Positions 1 to 9,270 of a DNA stretch of 47,223 nt are shown here, piece after piece. The stretch lies in NCBI GenBank assembly GCA_913061285.1, contig CAJXVR010000014.1, positions 1 to 47,223 on the forward strand, in the 5' to 3' direction. This stretch comes from an uncultured Verrucomicrobiota bacterium. Lineage in GTDB: Bacteria > Verrucomicrobiota > Verrucomicrobiia > Limisphaerales > AAA164-E04. The notes under the pieces are model-generated. The model worked only from the letters and a program-made list of their open reading frames with translations, did not search any database and was not told the DNA's origin. The position numbers were made by a program, and so were the translations under genes. Numbering within the stretch: position 1 is the stretch's first letter; every line of letters begins with the position of its first letter.

Positions 1-49
1 ACGAGATGTAGAGAGGTCTCGTGGGCTCGGAGATGTGTATAAGAGACAG
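1..49 (+). other. Illumina/Nextera i7-side adapter (artefact)
   Basis: Positions 16-49 are the Nextera Read 2 adapter, ending in the 19-bp transposase mosaic end at 31-49. Positions 1-7 match the end of the P7 oligonucleotide. Positions 8-15 (gtagagag) lie where the 8-base i7 index belongs and match the adapter strand of Nextera index N707. This is library DNA, not genome. Translation through it gives a spurious N-terminal peptide (MGSEMCIRDR) on the first gene. Confidence 0.98.
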
Positions 50-2756
50 GGATATCGATGGTGATGGGGTGGCGGATCGATCAACACTCTTTGCTGATGA
101 CTTGATGATTCCCAATGGAGTAATGCCCGGTGATGGGGGTGCCTACGTAGCCCAGGCGGGCGAGTTGCTTCATCTTCGGGACACAGACGGTGATGGTCGC
201 GCGGATACACGTGAAGTGCTGCTTTCTGGGTTTGGAACCCAGGATACTCATCATACCCTTCATGGACTGACCTGGGGGCCTGATGGATGGTTGTATCTTC
301 TTCAGGGGTATTACATCGCAACCCACGTTGAATCCTTGTACGGGCCGCGCCGCTTGAATGGGGGAGGCGCGTGGCGTTTTCATCCAGGGACCGGGCGACT
401 GGAAATCTATAGCCGCGGCTTGGTCAATCCTTGGGGGATCCAGTTTGATCGTTGGGGCCAGACATTTCAGACCGATGGGGCCGGGGGAGAGGGGATTAAT
501 TATTCGTTTCCTGGTGCCACGTTTCGTGCCTCTCCTGGGGAATTACGGTTTCTCAAGGGGCTCAATCCTGGGAGTCCTAAGTTGAGTGGGATTGAGATTT
601 TAAGTGGAGACCATCTGCCGGCATCGCTCTCTGGTCAAATCCTTGCGAACGACTTCCGAGCGAATCGAATGAATCGCTTTCAAATCAGTGAGGATGAATC
701 AGGATTCATCTCGACCAAGTTAACCGATATTATTCATTCTAAGCATGTTTCGTTTCGTCCCATTGATATTGCCATGGGACCGGACGGAGCGATCTATGTG
801 GCCGATTGGTATAGTCCAATCATCCAGCACGGGGAAGTGAGTTTTCGTGATCCTCGGCGAGATCACGTCCACGGCCGAGTTTGGAGAATTACTGCTAAAG
901 GGAGGCCCTTGATTCCGAACGCTGATTTGACGAAGCGTACTGATTCAGAGTTGCTCGAGTTCTTGAAGGCGTCTGGAGACTTTACACGACGTCAGGCACG
1001 TCGAGTGTTGGTGGAACGTTATCAGCATCCGGTTGAGAATGCTAAAGCAATGGCATTTCGTCGCTTGTTGACTGAGTGGGAATCAGGGCTTGATAAGGCT
1101 AATGGCGACTATGAGCATCATTTGCTCGAACTATTGTGGCTTCATCAGTCATTGGACTGGGTTCAGAGCGGGCTGCTTGAGCAGCTGTTGAGGGATCAAG
1201 ATTATCGAGTGAGAGCGGCGGCGGTTCGTTGTCTGGGGGATTGGCAAGATCGCATGAGTGGAGGGTTTGAGCGTCTTAAGGAAGCTGTCACGGATCTACA
1301 TCCGAGGGTGCGGCTCGAAGCAATTAATGCTTTGGTACAGGCAGACTCTTTGGAAGCCAGTTCTGCGATCGCCTTGGCGCTTGATCAGCCAAGAGATCGG
1401 TTCCTAGATTTCGCTCTTTGGCGTGGGTTTAGAGAGCTGGAGGATCAATGGCTACCTGCCGTACAGGCGGGCGTGTTCGATTTTGGGGGGCAGGCCGATT
1501 ATCTTGTGTATGCCTTGAAATCGCTGGGCTCCTCAAGTGCTGTCGAGTCACTGGTTCGACTGGCTCAGAGCGACGACTCGGTTTCGGAATCTAAACTCAG
1601 GATCTGGCAAATTGTCAGCCAGGTGGGCAACTCAAAGCAGCTCAATGAGGTGTGGAGGATTGTTGGTAGCGATAAGGTGCGATCAACGACAAAAGCGTCA
1701 CTAATTCATGGCTTGATTGCCTCAAATCGGGAGCGCGGGATTTCCTCGGTGCCTAGTTTTGAAGTGCTGAGCCGCTTGATCGTTTCCGGAAAGGGGGGGC
1801 TTCTTCGAGCAGTGGTCGAGGCAGCAGGGGAGTTTCGAGTGAAAGGAATGGATGTCTCCCTACGCGCTCTTGAAAAGAAACAAGACCTAGACGCGGCCTT
1901 GCGAGCGAAACTTTACTGGGCTTTAGGTCGAATTGGCGGATGGGGGAATGAAGCGCTCATCGTTACTCGACTGGCCCAATTGGATGATGTTGCTGAGGAG
2001 GCGACGCTCGTGTCAGCGTTGATTCCTTCAAATCCAGGGGTGGCTACGCTTCATGTTTGTCGGCTTATCCGGCAGGCTCCAGAGGCGCCGGAATCCTGGA
2101 TGCCCTTGGTTCGAAGCTTCCTCGGGAGTCGAGCCAATGTGACTCTCTTGGAGCAAAGCCTGATGCATCATTCTCTCCCTCGCAGTGCAGCGAGGCTCAT
2201 TCTTAATGAAGTGGGAGCGTCGGGAAGGCAATTCTCTAGTCTGATTTCGACATTGACCAAGGCGGCTGCGTTGGATGCGGATTGGTCGACGATGTCAGGG
2301 GAGGAATCGAAAGCCATGGCATTGCTGGCTTTGTCTGAGGGAGATGCGAAGCGAGGAGAGGCACTGTTTAAGAGTGATGCGCTGATGTGTCTGAACTGCC
2401 ATGCCATCGAAGGAATGCGAGGCAAGGTTGGCCCCGAACTGGGGAGTATTGGCGCAAGCGCTCCAGTCGATTACCTTCTTGAATCTCTTGTGCATCCGAA
2501 TGCGGCGATCAAGGAAGGTTACAAAACCTTGAACCTTGAAACGAAGGCCGGAGAATTCATTAGTGGCGTTCGCTTACAGGAATCTCAAGAAACACTGGTC
2601 CTCCGGAGTGTTTTGGAGGACCAGATTATCGTTCCCGTCTCTCAGATCGAATCTCGGAAACAAGGCCTCTCTCTGATGCCTGAGGGCTTGGTCAATACGC
2701 TATCGCGCCAAGAGTTGCTTGATCTCGTGAAGTTTCTCTCGACCCTTGGCAAGTAG
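50..2756 (+). CDS. PVC-type heme-binding CxxCH protein (dehydrogenase-like propeller + HEAT + cytochrome c), 5' truncated
   Basis: About 901 residues remain; the true N terminus is lost at the contig edge, and any Met within the adapter is artificial. The visible part starts with DxDGDG-type repeats of the Pirellula/Verrucomicrobium membrane-bound dehydrogenase propeller (for example DTDGDGRAD, then GPDGAIYVADWY near 780-815). A helical HEAT-like section follows (about 950-2300). The C-terminal cytochrome c domain has CLNCH at 2388-2402 and ends in a helix with LLDLVKFLSTL. Family knowledge suggests a periplasmic quinoprotein-like sugar or alcohol oxidase that passes electrons to the c-type heme; the substrate is unknown. 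It is a paralogue of the complete gene at 10860-13460. It is convergent with the isochorismatase gene, with only 23 bp between the stop codons. The family call is firm; substrate and electron partner are not visible. Confidence 0.9.
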
Positions 2757-2779
2757 ATGGACGGAGTCTTGGGGCAGGA

Positions 2780-3718
2780 CTAACGGTCTGGGTCTCCAGA
2801 AAAACGGAAGGGCGTTCCCCCGAGAATCTGATCTGATGTTGTCGTTGAGCAAACGAATTTTTCGATATGCTCGATGATGAGATCGGTGCCTCGGTAGTGA
2901 TTGACGTAAGGCCACATCTTCGGGTTATACATGGCATCTGTCATGTCGCGGACGAGGGCAACATTCTTTCCATTCTTCGAGAGTTGTCTTAGTCCAAAGG
3001 GCCTTCCAAGGACGCACATATTGGTATGAACTCCGACGAGAAGCACGTTTTCGATGTCATGATGTTCCAAAAGACTCCAGACTTCTTTTCCGTCGTCCGT
3101 GATAGCGTCGACGGAATGAATCTTGATGACATCGTATTGTCGGACCCAGGGGGAACCGGGGTTTCGCCCCATATCGGCCAAGTATTTTGCCCACGCAGCG
3201 TGCTCTGTCGGATCATCATCTTCACCTCCATCCGATTGATCTAAGGGGTAGACTGCTTGCTCTTCTGCGGGGATTTGATAGCACCAGTTCTCGATATCCT
3301 CGGGAAGGTTGGTTGCTTTGGGAGCGTTCTGAGCACGAAGCCTGGCCGGGTGGCCTTCGTAGAAATCGACGCAGCTGCTTGGAGAGTGAATGATCAATGC
3401 TCCTGCCTCACGTGCTTTTTCGATCAGCTGGTTCATCCGCGGGGCCATTTCTTTCACCCGCATGACCGCATTCTTACAATGATGAAGGTCCCAAACGTCG
3501 CAGACAATGATGGCGGTCTTCGAAGGCGCCCAGAGCTCTTTTTCTGTGACTGTCTTGAAGGCGCCTGTGTTGCCTTTTGAGACTCTCTTCTGCGTCATGA
3601 TCGCGAAGGGCTTTTCGGGCTTTGTGGCCGCAGAATTACTCAAGGTGCCGAGGAAGCAGGTCAGCAGAAGGGTAATCGCTATCAGGCGAATCCGTGAAGT
3701 GTGTGGCCGGGAACTCAT
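2780..3718 (-). CDS. Secreted isochorismatase-family cysteine hydrolase
   Basis: A 312-residue protein starting at the ATG at 3718. An upstream in-frame TTG at 3757 would put 13 charged residues before the signal peptide and is less likely. The N terminus has basic residues, then a hydrophobic stretch (IRLIAITLLLTCFLG) ending near SNSAAT, so export is predicted. The isochorismatase/nicotinamidase fold shows its catalytic set: Asp in IIVCDVWD, Lys in DVIKIHS and the nucleophile Cys in HTNMCVLGRP. Such enzymes hydrolyse amides or isochorismate. Secreted versions are common in PVC bacteria and have no assigned substrate. The gene lies downstream of the AAA-FHA gene on the same strand with a 132-bp gap, and no clear terminator was seen between them. 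Confidence 0.88.
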   Translation of the reverse strand: MSSRPHTSRIRLIAITLLLTCFLGTLSNSAATKPEKPFAIMTQKRVSKGNTGAFKTVTEKELWAPSKTAIIVCDVWDLHHCKNAVMRVKEMAPRMNQLIEKAREAGALIIHSPSSCVDFYEGHPARLRAQNAPKATNLPEDIENWCYQIPAEEQAVYPLDQSDGGEDDDPTEHAAWAKYLADMGRNPGSPWVRQYDVIKIHSVDAITDDGKEVWSLLEHHDIENVLLVGVHTNMCVLGRPFGLRQLSKNGKNVALVRDMTDAMYNPKMWPYVNHYRGTDLIIEHIEKFVCSTTTSDQILGGTPFRFSGDPDR

Positions 3719-3850
3719 AGCCTTGATCGTAGAAGGCGTTCTCTTGCCTGCAAGCAAAATGAATGAGTGCAGCTATCAACGAAGAGACGGTTTGAAAGCG
3801 GGCCAAGTCGCGTGAGCCCCCTCAGGCGGCGGTGTTGAGGCAATGGGAGC

Positions 3851-5284
3851 TCAATCGATGACCGTCCGGTCCATGGTTGTCTGGGTGCCAGCGTCAAGGC
3901 GAGGGGCGTTGGGTTGAATGAAGGTCAGTTGGAATGGTCCGATGCTGATCAGGTCGCGGTCCCTGAGTAGGGTAGGTTGAGAGATCCGTTTTCCATTGAT
4001 AAACACGCCATTCCGGCTCCCGAGATCCACCAGCCAAAGTTCATTGGTGGATTGGCTCTGGATTACTGCATGGCGTCGAGAGACGCGCGGATTCGGGAGG
4101 GCGATATCGTTGCTCTCCGTGCGTCCAATGGTGCAGGCGTGTTTGATTCGAATCCGATTGCCATCGGGCATCTCGACTTCGGCGACGGGCTTTACCTTGG
4201 TTACCCAGGATTGATCGAAAACGTGGTTGTAAATCCGATTTCGAACGACGAGTTGTTTCTGCTTCAATCGTACGATGCCTGAGAGCAGGAGATGGTTGCA
4301 GATGTCGTCCGCCTCATCATCCAGGATTTCGTCGCCTTGTTGGATTTGGGAATACCGTTCGAGGAGAGAACCCAGATCTCGAGCGTTACGAATCATCATA
4401 TCACGAACAAACAGAAGGTTGTCGTCTTGCTCTCTGGCCCTTGTGCTGAGGAATGTTTCCTCGCAGACGGCATCGACCGTCTCAAGGTGGTTGAGTTCCG
4501 ATGGCTCTCCCGCCGAGAGAATGCCTGCGATTTTGCGGCATAGTTTTTGAGTGAGATAGGGATGCCCGTGGGTCCAGTAGTGGATGCGTTCAAGAATCGC
4601 GGTCGCATCGACTTCATCTTGATTTGGTGGGGCGATACCTGCGGCGAGGGGCTGTGCTTCGGCTAAGCTAAAGTCAGCGAGTTGAATTCGGTTGCCAACA
4701 TTGAACGGAGTGTTGTTGGGGTCACTAATGAGCTGTGCTGGCGTCGCCACTCCAAGGAGACAGAAGTTAAGCCGATTCAAGGCTGGGTCATGGATCCGAC
4801 GATTGTAACATTCACGAATTGCTCCAAAGAATTCGTCCGTTCGGAAAGGGAGGCTTTTGACGACATCAATTTCGTCACAGAAAATCACGATCGGCTGATC
4901 TAGTTTTGCGAGGGCAATTTCCCGGATGGCTCCGAACCATCGTTGGACGGGACTGAGTCGCTGATTGTCCATCCAGTAGTCTTCCAGCTCATCTTCGAGA
5001 TCCAGCTGTCTGCCTACTCCTAGGAGAAGCCCATCGTACCATTGTTCCGGGCTGACGTTCTGGCCGACCGCGGTGAAATCCAAAATGACAACTTTGATGT
5101 CCTGTTTTCGAAGTTCTCGAGTCGTCCTTACCATGAGGGACGATTTACCCATTTGTCGGGACGTCAGGACGTAGGCAAACTCGCCGGCCGAGAGCACGCT
5201 TTGAAGTTGCTTGTCAGCTTGTCGCTCAACGTAGGCTGGGGAATCGTGGTGGAGTGTGCCCCCGATGGTGTAAAACCCGGTCAT
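3851..5284 (-). CDS. AAA-like ATPase domain fused to a C-terminal FHA domain
   Basis: A 477-residue cytoplasmic protein with no signal peptide or membrane segment. The N-terminal two thirds resemble the AAA-like (AAA_35) P-loop domain seen in cyanobacterial and PVC signalling proteins. A variant P-loop (SRQMGKSS) lies near residues 42-49 and a Walker B (VIFCDEID) near 133-140. A winged-helix-like segment follows (about 285-355). An FHA domain spans about 370-456 with the diagnostic GR, SRRHA and LGSRNGVFING motifs, so it should bind phosphothreonine. The last residues hold two TxxD motifs (TTMD and TVID), a favoured FHA ligand form. No cognate Ser/Thr kinase lies in the window. A role as a phospho-regulated ATPase or scaffold is inferred. 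Confidence 0.85.
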   Translation of the reverse strand: MTGFYTIGGTLHHDSPAYVERQADKQLQSVLSAGEFAYVLTSRQMGKSSLMVRTTRELRKQDIKVVILDFTAVGQNVSPEQWYDGLLLGVGRQLDLEDELEDYWMDNQRLSPVQRWFGAIREIALAKLDQPIVIFCDEIDVVKSLPFRTDEFFGAIRECYNRRIHDPALNRLNFCLLGVATPAQLISDPNNTPFNVGNRIQLADFSLAEAQPLAAGIAPPNQDEVDATAILERIHYWTHGHPYLTQKLCRKIAGILSAGEPSELNHLETVDAVCEETFLSTRAREQDDNLLFVRDMMIRNARDLGSLLERYSQIQQGDEILDDEADDICNHLLLSGIVRLKQKQLVVRNRIYNHVFDQSWVTKVKPVAEVEMPDGNRIRIKHACTIGRTESNDIALPNPRVSRRHAVIQSQSTNELWLVDLGSRNGVFINGKRISQPTLLRDRDLISIGPFQLTFIQPNAPRLDAGTQTTMDRTVID

Positions 5285-5355
5285 TGCCCTTGGAAACTAC
5301 GTGCTTTTCTCGTTTCTGCCAATTCTGTTCTTCTTCCTGGGCCTAGGGGCTCAAT

Positions 5356-5388
5356 AAAAAGGCCCAAGGGAAACCCTTGGGCCTTTTT
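5356..5388 (-). terminator. Rho-independent terminator, perfect 15-bp stem (bidirectional form)
   Basis: Arms 5356-5370 and 5374-5388 pair perfectly around a 3-nt loop (aaa). The core is GGCCCAAGGG and the stem has A/T runs at both ends, so it can act on either strand. It lies 20 bp past the DUF1080 stop codon, so it most likely ends that minus-strand transcript and insulates the AAA-FHA gene. Confidence 0.92.
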
Positions 5389-5407
5389 TGAGATGGGTTC
5401 TTTGAGT

Positions 5408-6244
5408 CTATTCTTGGTCGTATTCGCCGAGATCGCGGATCCAAATATTGCGGAAACGCATCGGGTTGCCGTGATCTTGAAGATGGATCGGTCCTCGTGC
5501 GGGATGGGGTTTGCTGTAGGTGCCGACCCGGCGGTGAAGCGAGGGGCCATTGTATTCCTGCTTGTGATGGAGCACGACACCATTGTGGATTACGGTGACA
5601 TTGGCCTTCTTGACCAAGGTATCACCATCCCAACGGGCGGTCTCGAAGATGATGTCATAGCTTTGCCAGGCTCCTGGGGGAAGGCTTGCGTTGACCTTCG
5701 GTGGCAGTTGTCCATAGAGAGCCCCAGCTTGACCGTCAGGGTAGGTTGGATTCTGAAATGAATCTAAGACTTGGATTTCATAGGCGCCAAAAATGATCAC
5801 ACCGCTGTTCCCACGTCCCTGCGAATTGCCTTCGACTTTGTAGGGAGTGGCAAACTCGATATGCAGTTGGAAATCGTCGAAATGTTCCTTGGTTTGAATG
5901 CCCCCTGCTTTGGGAACGACTTCCATATAGCCATTCTCCACCTTCCAACCAGCAGGCTGTCCTTTGCCGCCTTCGAAATTCTTCAAGTCATGCCCATCAA
6001 AAAGAATGGTCGCATCTCCGGGAGCAGGTGCGGAATGTGAAAACGTCGTTCCTGGCGTCACGACTTTTGGTTGAGGGCGGGTTCCATCATGGACGCGCCA
6101 TTTTTGGCCGGGGATGAATGGCGTATCGCTGTAGCCAATCTTTGGCTTCTCGTTGTGGTGGTCTGCGCTTAGCGAAGCACAATAGGCAGCACTTGCAAAG
6201 AGCGCGACGGATAGGGCGCTCCGATAGATCGTAGTTGAGGTCAT
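5408..6244 (-). CDS. Secreted DUF1080 (3-keto-disaccharide hydrolase-like) protein
   Basis: A 278-residue protein with an N-terminal signal peptide (ALSVALFASAAYCASLSA). After a short linker comes a DUF1080 domain (about residues 78-272). It begins with ATILFDGHDLKNFEG and contains GRGNSGVIIFGAYEIQVLDS and the closing GPIHLQDHGNPMRFRNIWI, both hallmarks of the family. DUF1080 is a concanavalin-like fold named for 3-keto-disaccharide hydrolysis; many PVC members have no measured activity. The protein is predicted periplasmic or extracellular. It is a single-gene unit between two terminators. No Shine-Dalgarno sequence is apparent before the ATG. It may act on sugars oxidised by the PVC-type dehydrogenases in this window, but that link is inference. 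Confidence 0.9.
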   Translation of the reverse strand: MTSTTIYRSALSVALFASAAYCASLSADHHNEKPKIGYSDTPFIPGQKWRVHDGTRPQPKVVTPGTTFSHSAPAPGDATILFDGHDLKNFEGGKGQPAGWKVENGYMEVVPKAGGIQTKEHFDDFQLHIEFATPYKVEGNSQGRGNSGVIIFGAYEIQVLDSFQNPTYPDGQAGALYGQLPPKVNASLPPGAWQSYDIIFETARWDGDTLVKKANVTVIHNGVVLHHKQEYNGPSLHRRVGTYSKPHPARGPIHLQDHGNPMRFRNIWIRDLGEYDQE

Positions 6245-6273
6245 TGCCGAATGGTTGGCAGGAGACAGAAAAA

Positions 6274-6313
6274 AATCAAGGGAATCTCACCCAGAAGCGA
6301 AATTCCCTTGATT
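6274..6313 (-). terminator. Rho-independent terminator of the lipoprotein gene
   Basis: Inverted repeat 6274-6285 (aatcaagggaat) with 6302-6313. On the minus strand the stem is followed by a T run (the plus-strand A run around 6269-6275). It lies 31 bp past the lipoprotein stop codon and just upstream of the DUF1080 start. Confidence 0.85.
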
Positions 6314-6344
6314 ACTTTGGATGAAAGGTTTGGACGAGGTCGAG

Positions 6345-6752
6345 CTAGTTTCGATTGATTCGTTTCAAGAGCTCGTAAGCAGCGATTGCCTTTTTGTCGC
6401 CGTCTTCTGCTCGGTAAATGAGTTCTTGCTCGAGATTGATTAAGGAATCGTTGATCGCAACTCCCTGATCAAAGTTGACGTCGGGTTTGGCCTTGATCGT
6501 TTCGATGGCATAGAGAGCCTTTTGAAACTGGCCCTTTTTGATCGCCTTTGAAGCAATGTCGGCATGTTTCATGGAATCGCTGTCGGCACCAGCAAAGGCC
6601 TCGGAGAGATGGTCTGCCGCCGCTTCGGGGGTTTTCGAGGTGCGAATATTGCCGTCGTCGGAACCGCCACATGCGGCCAAGAACATGGCCATCGAGAGTG
6701 TGATTCCCAAGAAGACGCGGGGCCCCAGTGGGGTAGGGTGCTGGCGGTTCAT
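6345..6752 (-). CDS. Small predicted lipoprotein
   Basis: A 135-residue protein. The start at 6752 is chosen because an excellent Shine-Dalgarno (AAGGAGGAG, plus coordinates 6758-6766) lies 5 nt upstream; longer in-frame starts would run through that site. The N terminus is a lipoprotein signal: hydrophobic GITLSMAMFL, then lipobox LAAC followed by GGSDD. The mature part is short and helical with many Ala, Lys and Asp residues (AIKKGQFQKALYAIETIK, TPR-like in character). No family was recognised. It follows the prepilin-like gene by 32 bp and is probably co-transcribed with it. Function unknown. Confidence 0.82.
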   Translation of the reverse strand: MNRQHPTPLGPRVFLGITLSMAMFLAACGGSDDGNIRTSKTPEAAADHLSEAFAGADSDSMKHADIASKAIKKGQFQKALYAIETIKAKPDVNFDQGVAINDSLINLEQELIYRAEDGDKKAIAAYELLKRINRN

Positions 6753-6757
6753 TTCTT

Positions 6758-6766
6758 CTCCTCCTT
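6758..6766 (-). promoter_or_regulatory. Strong Shine-Dalgarno that fixes the lipoprotein start
   Basis: AAGGAGGAG on the minus strand, 5 nt before the ATG at 6752. Most genes in this window lack such a site, so it stands out and rules against the longer reading frame reaching 6887. Confidence 0.85.
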
Positions 6767-6784
6767 GACTCTGATTTCTATTTT

Positions 6785-7540
6785 CTATTCTCCGGTCTTT
6801 GAGGCGGGATTGCACCAAAACTTTCCGGGGCGTTGGCCTCGGAAACCTCCAATGCCGGCTTCGTTGTAGAAATTTCGAAATTTCCAATATTCAACGTGGC
6901 CTCCGAACATTCCTAGGTTGGCTCCGAGGGCGTGTCGCTCAGTGACCCCTTCGTTAGGTCTGCTTGCCACGTTGTCGTAGTTGGATGGCTTACGTTCATC
7001 GGCTTCCCAGTAGATCATCGAGTCTGCTTGAAATTGATCCATCTTGAATGACCCCCATTGCACGCCGTTTGGGCTAGTTCCATAAGCCGTCACCGCACCG
7101 TTCATGACGTAGCTGCTGACCTTCATCTCGCGCTGACGGAAAAGAGGCGTGTTGGTTCGGTCCAGCGGACAGTAGAAAATTTTCGGAACTCCCAGATAGC
7201 TCCAAAGGGTACCTTCTTCGATCACGTGTTCGGGATTCACGCCTCGTCGGCGGGTGTAGCACCAGTTGGGTTGATCGTAGGTTCCTGAGCTCCACGAGGA
7301 GTAGGGGAGGTAGTCCTCATTATCAAGGACGTACATGTGGGTCGCGAGAAGGGTTTGCTTCAGGTTATTAAGGCAGGCAGTGCGCTGCCCCTTTTCTTTG
7401 GCTTTGCTGAGTGCGGGGAGCAGCATGCCTGCGAGAATGGCGATGATCGCAATCACTACAAGTAGTTCAATCAAGGTGAACGCTGCCATTTTTGACCGGC
7501 GCATCGCTATTCGATTCCAGCGGAAGAGGTGAGTGCAATT
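6785..7540 (-). CDS. Prepilin-like (type II secretion/type IV pilin-like) protein
   Basis: A 251-residue protein if started at the ATG at 7540; in-frame ATGs at 7504 and 7489 are also possible and no ribosome site decides. A class III signal sequence reads [20 protein letters not shown], with the +5 Glu. The residue before Phe is Ala, not the usual Gly. The mature part resembles the large verrucomicrobial and planctomycete pseudopilin families (ACLNNLKQ motif after the helix, ending in a His-x9-Gly form, [12 protein letters not shown]). These proteins occur in many copies per genome and probably form surface or periplasmic pseudopilus-like structures. No secretion genes adjoin it except the lipoprotein. 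Confidence 0.85.
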   Translation of the reverse strand, partial: NCTHLFRWNRIAMRRSKMAAFTLIELLVVIAIIAILAGMLLPALSKAKEKGQRTACLNNLKQTLLATHMYVLDNEDYLPYSSWSSGTYDQPNWCYTRRRGVNPEHVIEEGTLWSYLGVPKIFYCPLDRTNTPLFRQREMKVSSYVMNGAVTAYGTSPNGVQWGSFKMDQFQADSMIYWEADERKPSNYDNVASRPNEGVTERHALGANLGMFGGHVEYWKFRNFYNEAGIGGFRGQRPGKFWCNPASKTGE

Positions 7541-7815
7541 CATAGATTTTGCCACTTCTGGGTTTGGGTTCTAGTAAGAATTGCGAGTGTGACTGCTCAA
7601 AGCAAGTCTTTTCCTCCGCTTTGCTGATGGTCAATGTCAGCAGTCTCTAGGCTGCCAGAATGACGACCTGATGGGGGGCTGCCGAAGTCCCTCCGAGTTG
7701 TCTATGGACGAATCCAGCCGCCCCAACCGGTGAAGTCGGTGGCGGTCGGGGCTGTTCCACTAGAGGGTTGGCGATCTTGATTGACAGGGTTTCGTTCCTA
7801 CCAATTGTGTCCTTG

Positions 7816-9270
7816 CTACTCGTTGATAACGGACGACTCGTTGAGGCCGTATCGAAGCATCACACGTTGAGTTGCCGCTCCAAGACGTTTTGCATCGAGA
7901 ATGATTCGCTCAACGGGTTCTCCTTGTTCGAATTCGACAACGTGATAGTCCCCGTCGGAATTCTCAAATGCAGACTTCAGCTGATCGATGCGGCTGATGC
8001 GTTCTCCATTGATCTTGTCGACGACGAGGAATCGGTACGACTGATAGCCAAGATTGTAGGGATCTGGAAGCACAGTCGAAAGCACCACCAATCGCGGTCG
8101 ATCTTCGGTGGGGGGCTGCCCCTTGTAGTGGATCAAGCGGACGGGGGCGCGTCGTTGCCAGTCGTTCCCCCAACTCATGAGGTAAGGGACGGTCATTGGT
8201 TGAAAGACCAATCCACCGGCCATGACGTACTCGGGAGGGGAATCATAGAGCGCGGTTGGAATGAGTTCGTTGTCATAGTCGGCTTTCGGAAGGGTGTAGA
8301 GAATCTCCTGTTCCTTGCCATCTCTCCAAACCTTCATGGGAATCTTGTCACCCGCCCAATGATTTCGGGTCGCGAGGTTTTCTAACATCATGGGGCCGTA
8401 GACGGGGTCATTGTAGTCTCCCAAAGGGTCGATACTGTTTCCATCGATCTCTAGCAAGATATCCCGTGGCTTGAGCGTGTTGTTGTCGCCCGGAAGATTG
8501 GGGATTTGGGTGACAATGACTCCTCGCTTGGTTCCGGTGAGATTGAGGTAGTCGAGGGTTGTTGGGTTCTCAGATTGTTGCCAAAAGAAGTTGAAGAATC
8601 CCATCCCACGATAGTTGCCTTCTGACTGTGCCTTTAGCAGCGATTGAATGAAGGACGAGGGAATAGCAATGCACTTGTTGCGGGCTTGTGAAATCGTGAG
8701 GCCGATGACCTTGTTGTCGAGGGTGATTGCTTCGGACCAGCCAACCCCATTGATTTCGGAATCGAGTTCGAGATGAAGCATGTCGATGAAGGTCAGCTGG
8801 CCTTTTCTGATTTGCAGACGATTGATGTCGAGCTTTCTGACCTCGAAACGTCCTGAATTCCAGCGAACGAGTTCAGCAGTTCCAGAATCGGGGACTTCTT
8901 CGGCAAGTTTTGCGGGCTCGAGGCCTTCCCAAAAGCGCTCTTCGTCTACCGTGACGAGGGCGATATTGGCATGATAGTCGATCCAGGTCACTCGACCTGT
9001 ATACCATTGACCGCGCCCCCCTTTTTGGAGGCGGAGGAGGGTGTGGTTATAGAGAAGATTGGCGGTTGTGACAATGGCTCGCTCGCCGATGACAAGACCG
9101 AATTTTTGATTCGCTGCGACTCGGCGGGACCAGGGTTGAAAGTAATTGTAGTTGTGCCGATTGATGTCTAGCCGAACGACAGAATTTTCCCAAGGGGAGC
9201 GCTCCTTTTGTGCCTGCGCGATCGGAGCGAAGACGAAAGTCGCGAGAATGAGTGCTAGGAGATTTTTCAT
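7816..9270 (-). CDS. Catalytically inactive HtrA/Deg-like paralogue (pseudoprotease with PDZ region)
   Basis: A 484-residue protein with a signal peptide (LLALILATFVFAPIAQA). It aligns along its whole length with the active protease encoded just upstream, but each catalytic residue is changed. The His of TNAHVV is Asn in TTANLL (N71). The Asp of DLALLEVD is Asn in NIALVTVD (N102). The Ser position of GNSGGP is Trp in GVGWSEA (W178). The PDZ-like middle (TKRGVIVTQI, KPRDILLEIDG) and the C-terminal VVDKINGERI region are kept. The ATG overlaps the stop codon of the upstream gene by 4 bp (9267-9270), which suggests translational coupling. It is probably an exported partner, substrate-binding chaperone or regulator of the active protease; that role is inferred. 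Confidence 0.85.
   Translation of the reverse strand: MKNLLALILATFVFAPIAQAQKERSPWENSVVRLDINRHNYNYFQPWSRRVAANQKFGLVIGERAIVTTANLLYNHTLLRLQKGGRGQWYTGRVTWIDYHANIALVTVDEERFWEGLEPAKLAEEVPDSGTAELVRWNSGRFEVRKLDINRLQIRKGQLTFIDMLHLELDSEINGVGWSEAITLDNKVIGLTISQARNKCIAIPSSFIQSLLKAQSEGNYRGMGFFNFFWQQSENPTTLDYLNLTGTKRGVIVTQIPNLPGDNNTLKPRDILLEIDGNSIDPLGDYNDPVYGPMMLENLATRNHWAGDKIPMKVWRDGKEQEILYTLPKADYDNELIPTALYDSPPEYVMAGGLVFQPMTVPYLMSWGNDWQRRAPVRLIHYKGQPPTEDRPRLVVLSTVLPDPYNLGYQSYRFLVVDKINGERISRIDQLKSAFENSDGDYHVVEFEQGEPVERIILDAKRLGAATQRVMLRYGLNESSVINE

Noticed and set aside
31-49. A 19-bp Tn5-type transposon end at both ends of the window in inverted orientation
   Set aside because: It is the Nextera mosaic end within the sequencing adapter, flanked by P7/index sequence, not a genomic transposon.
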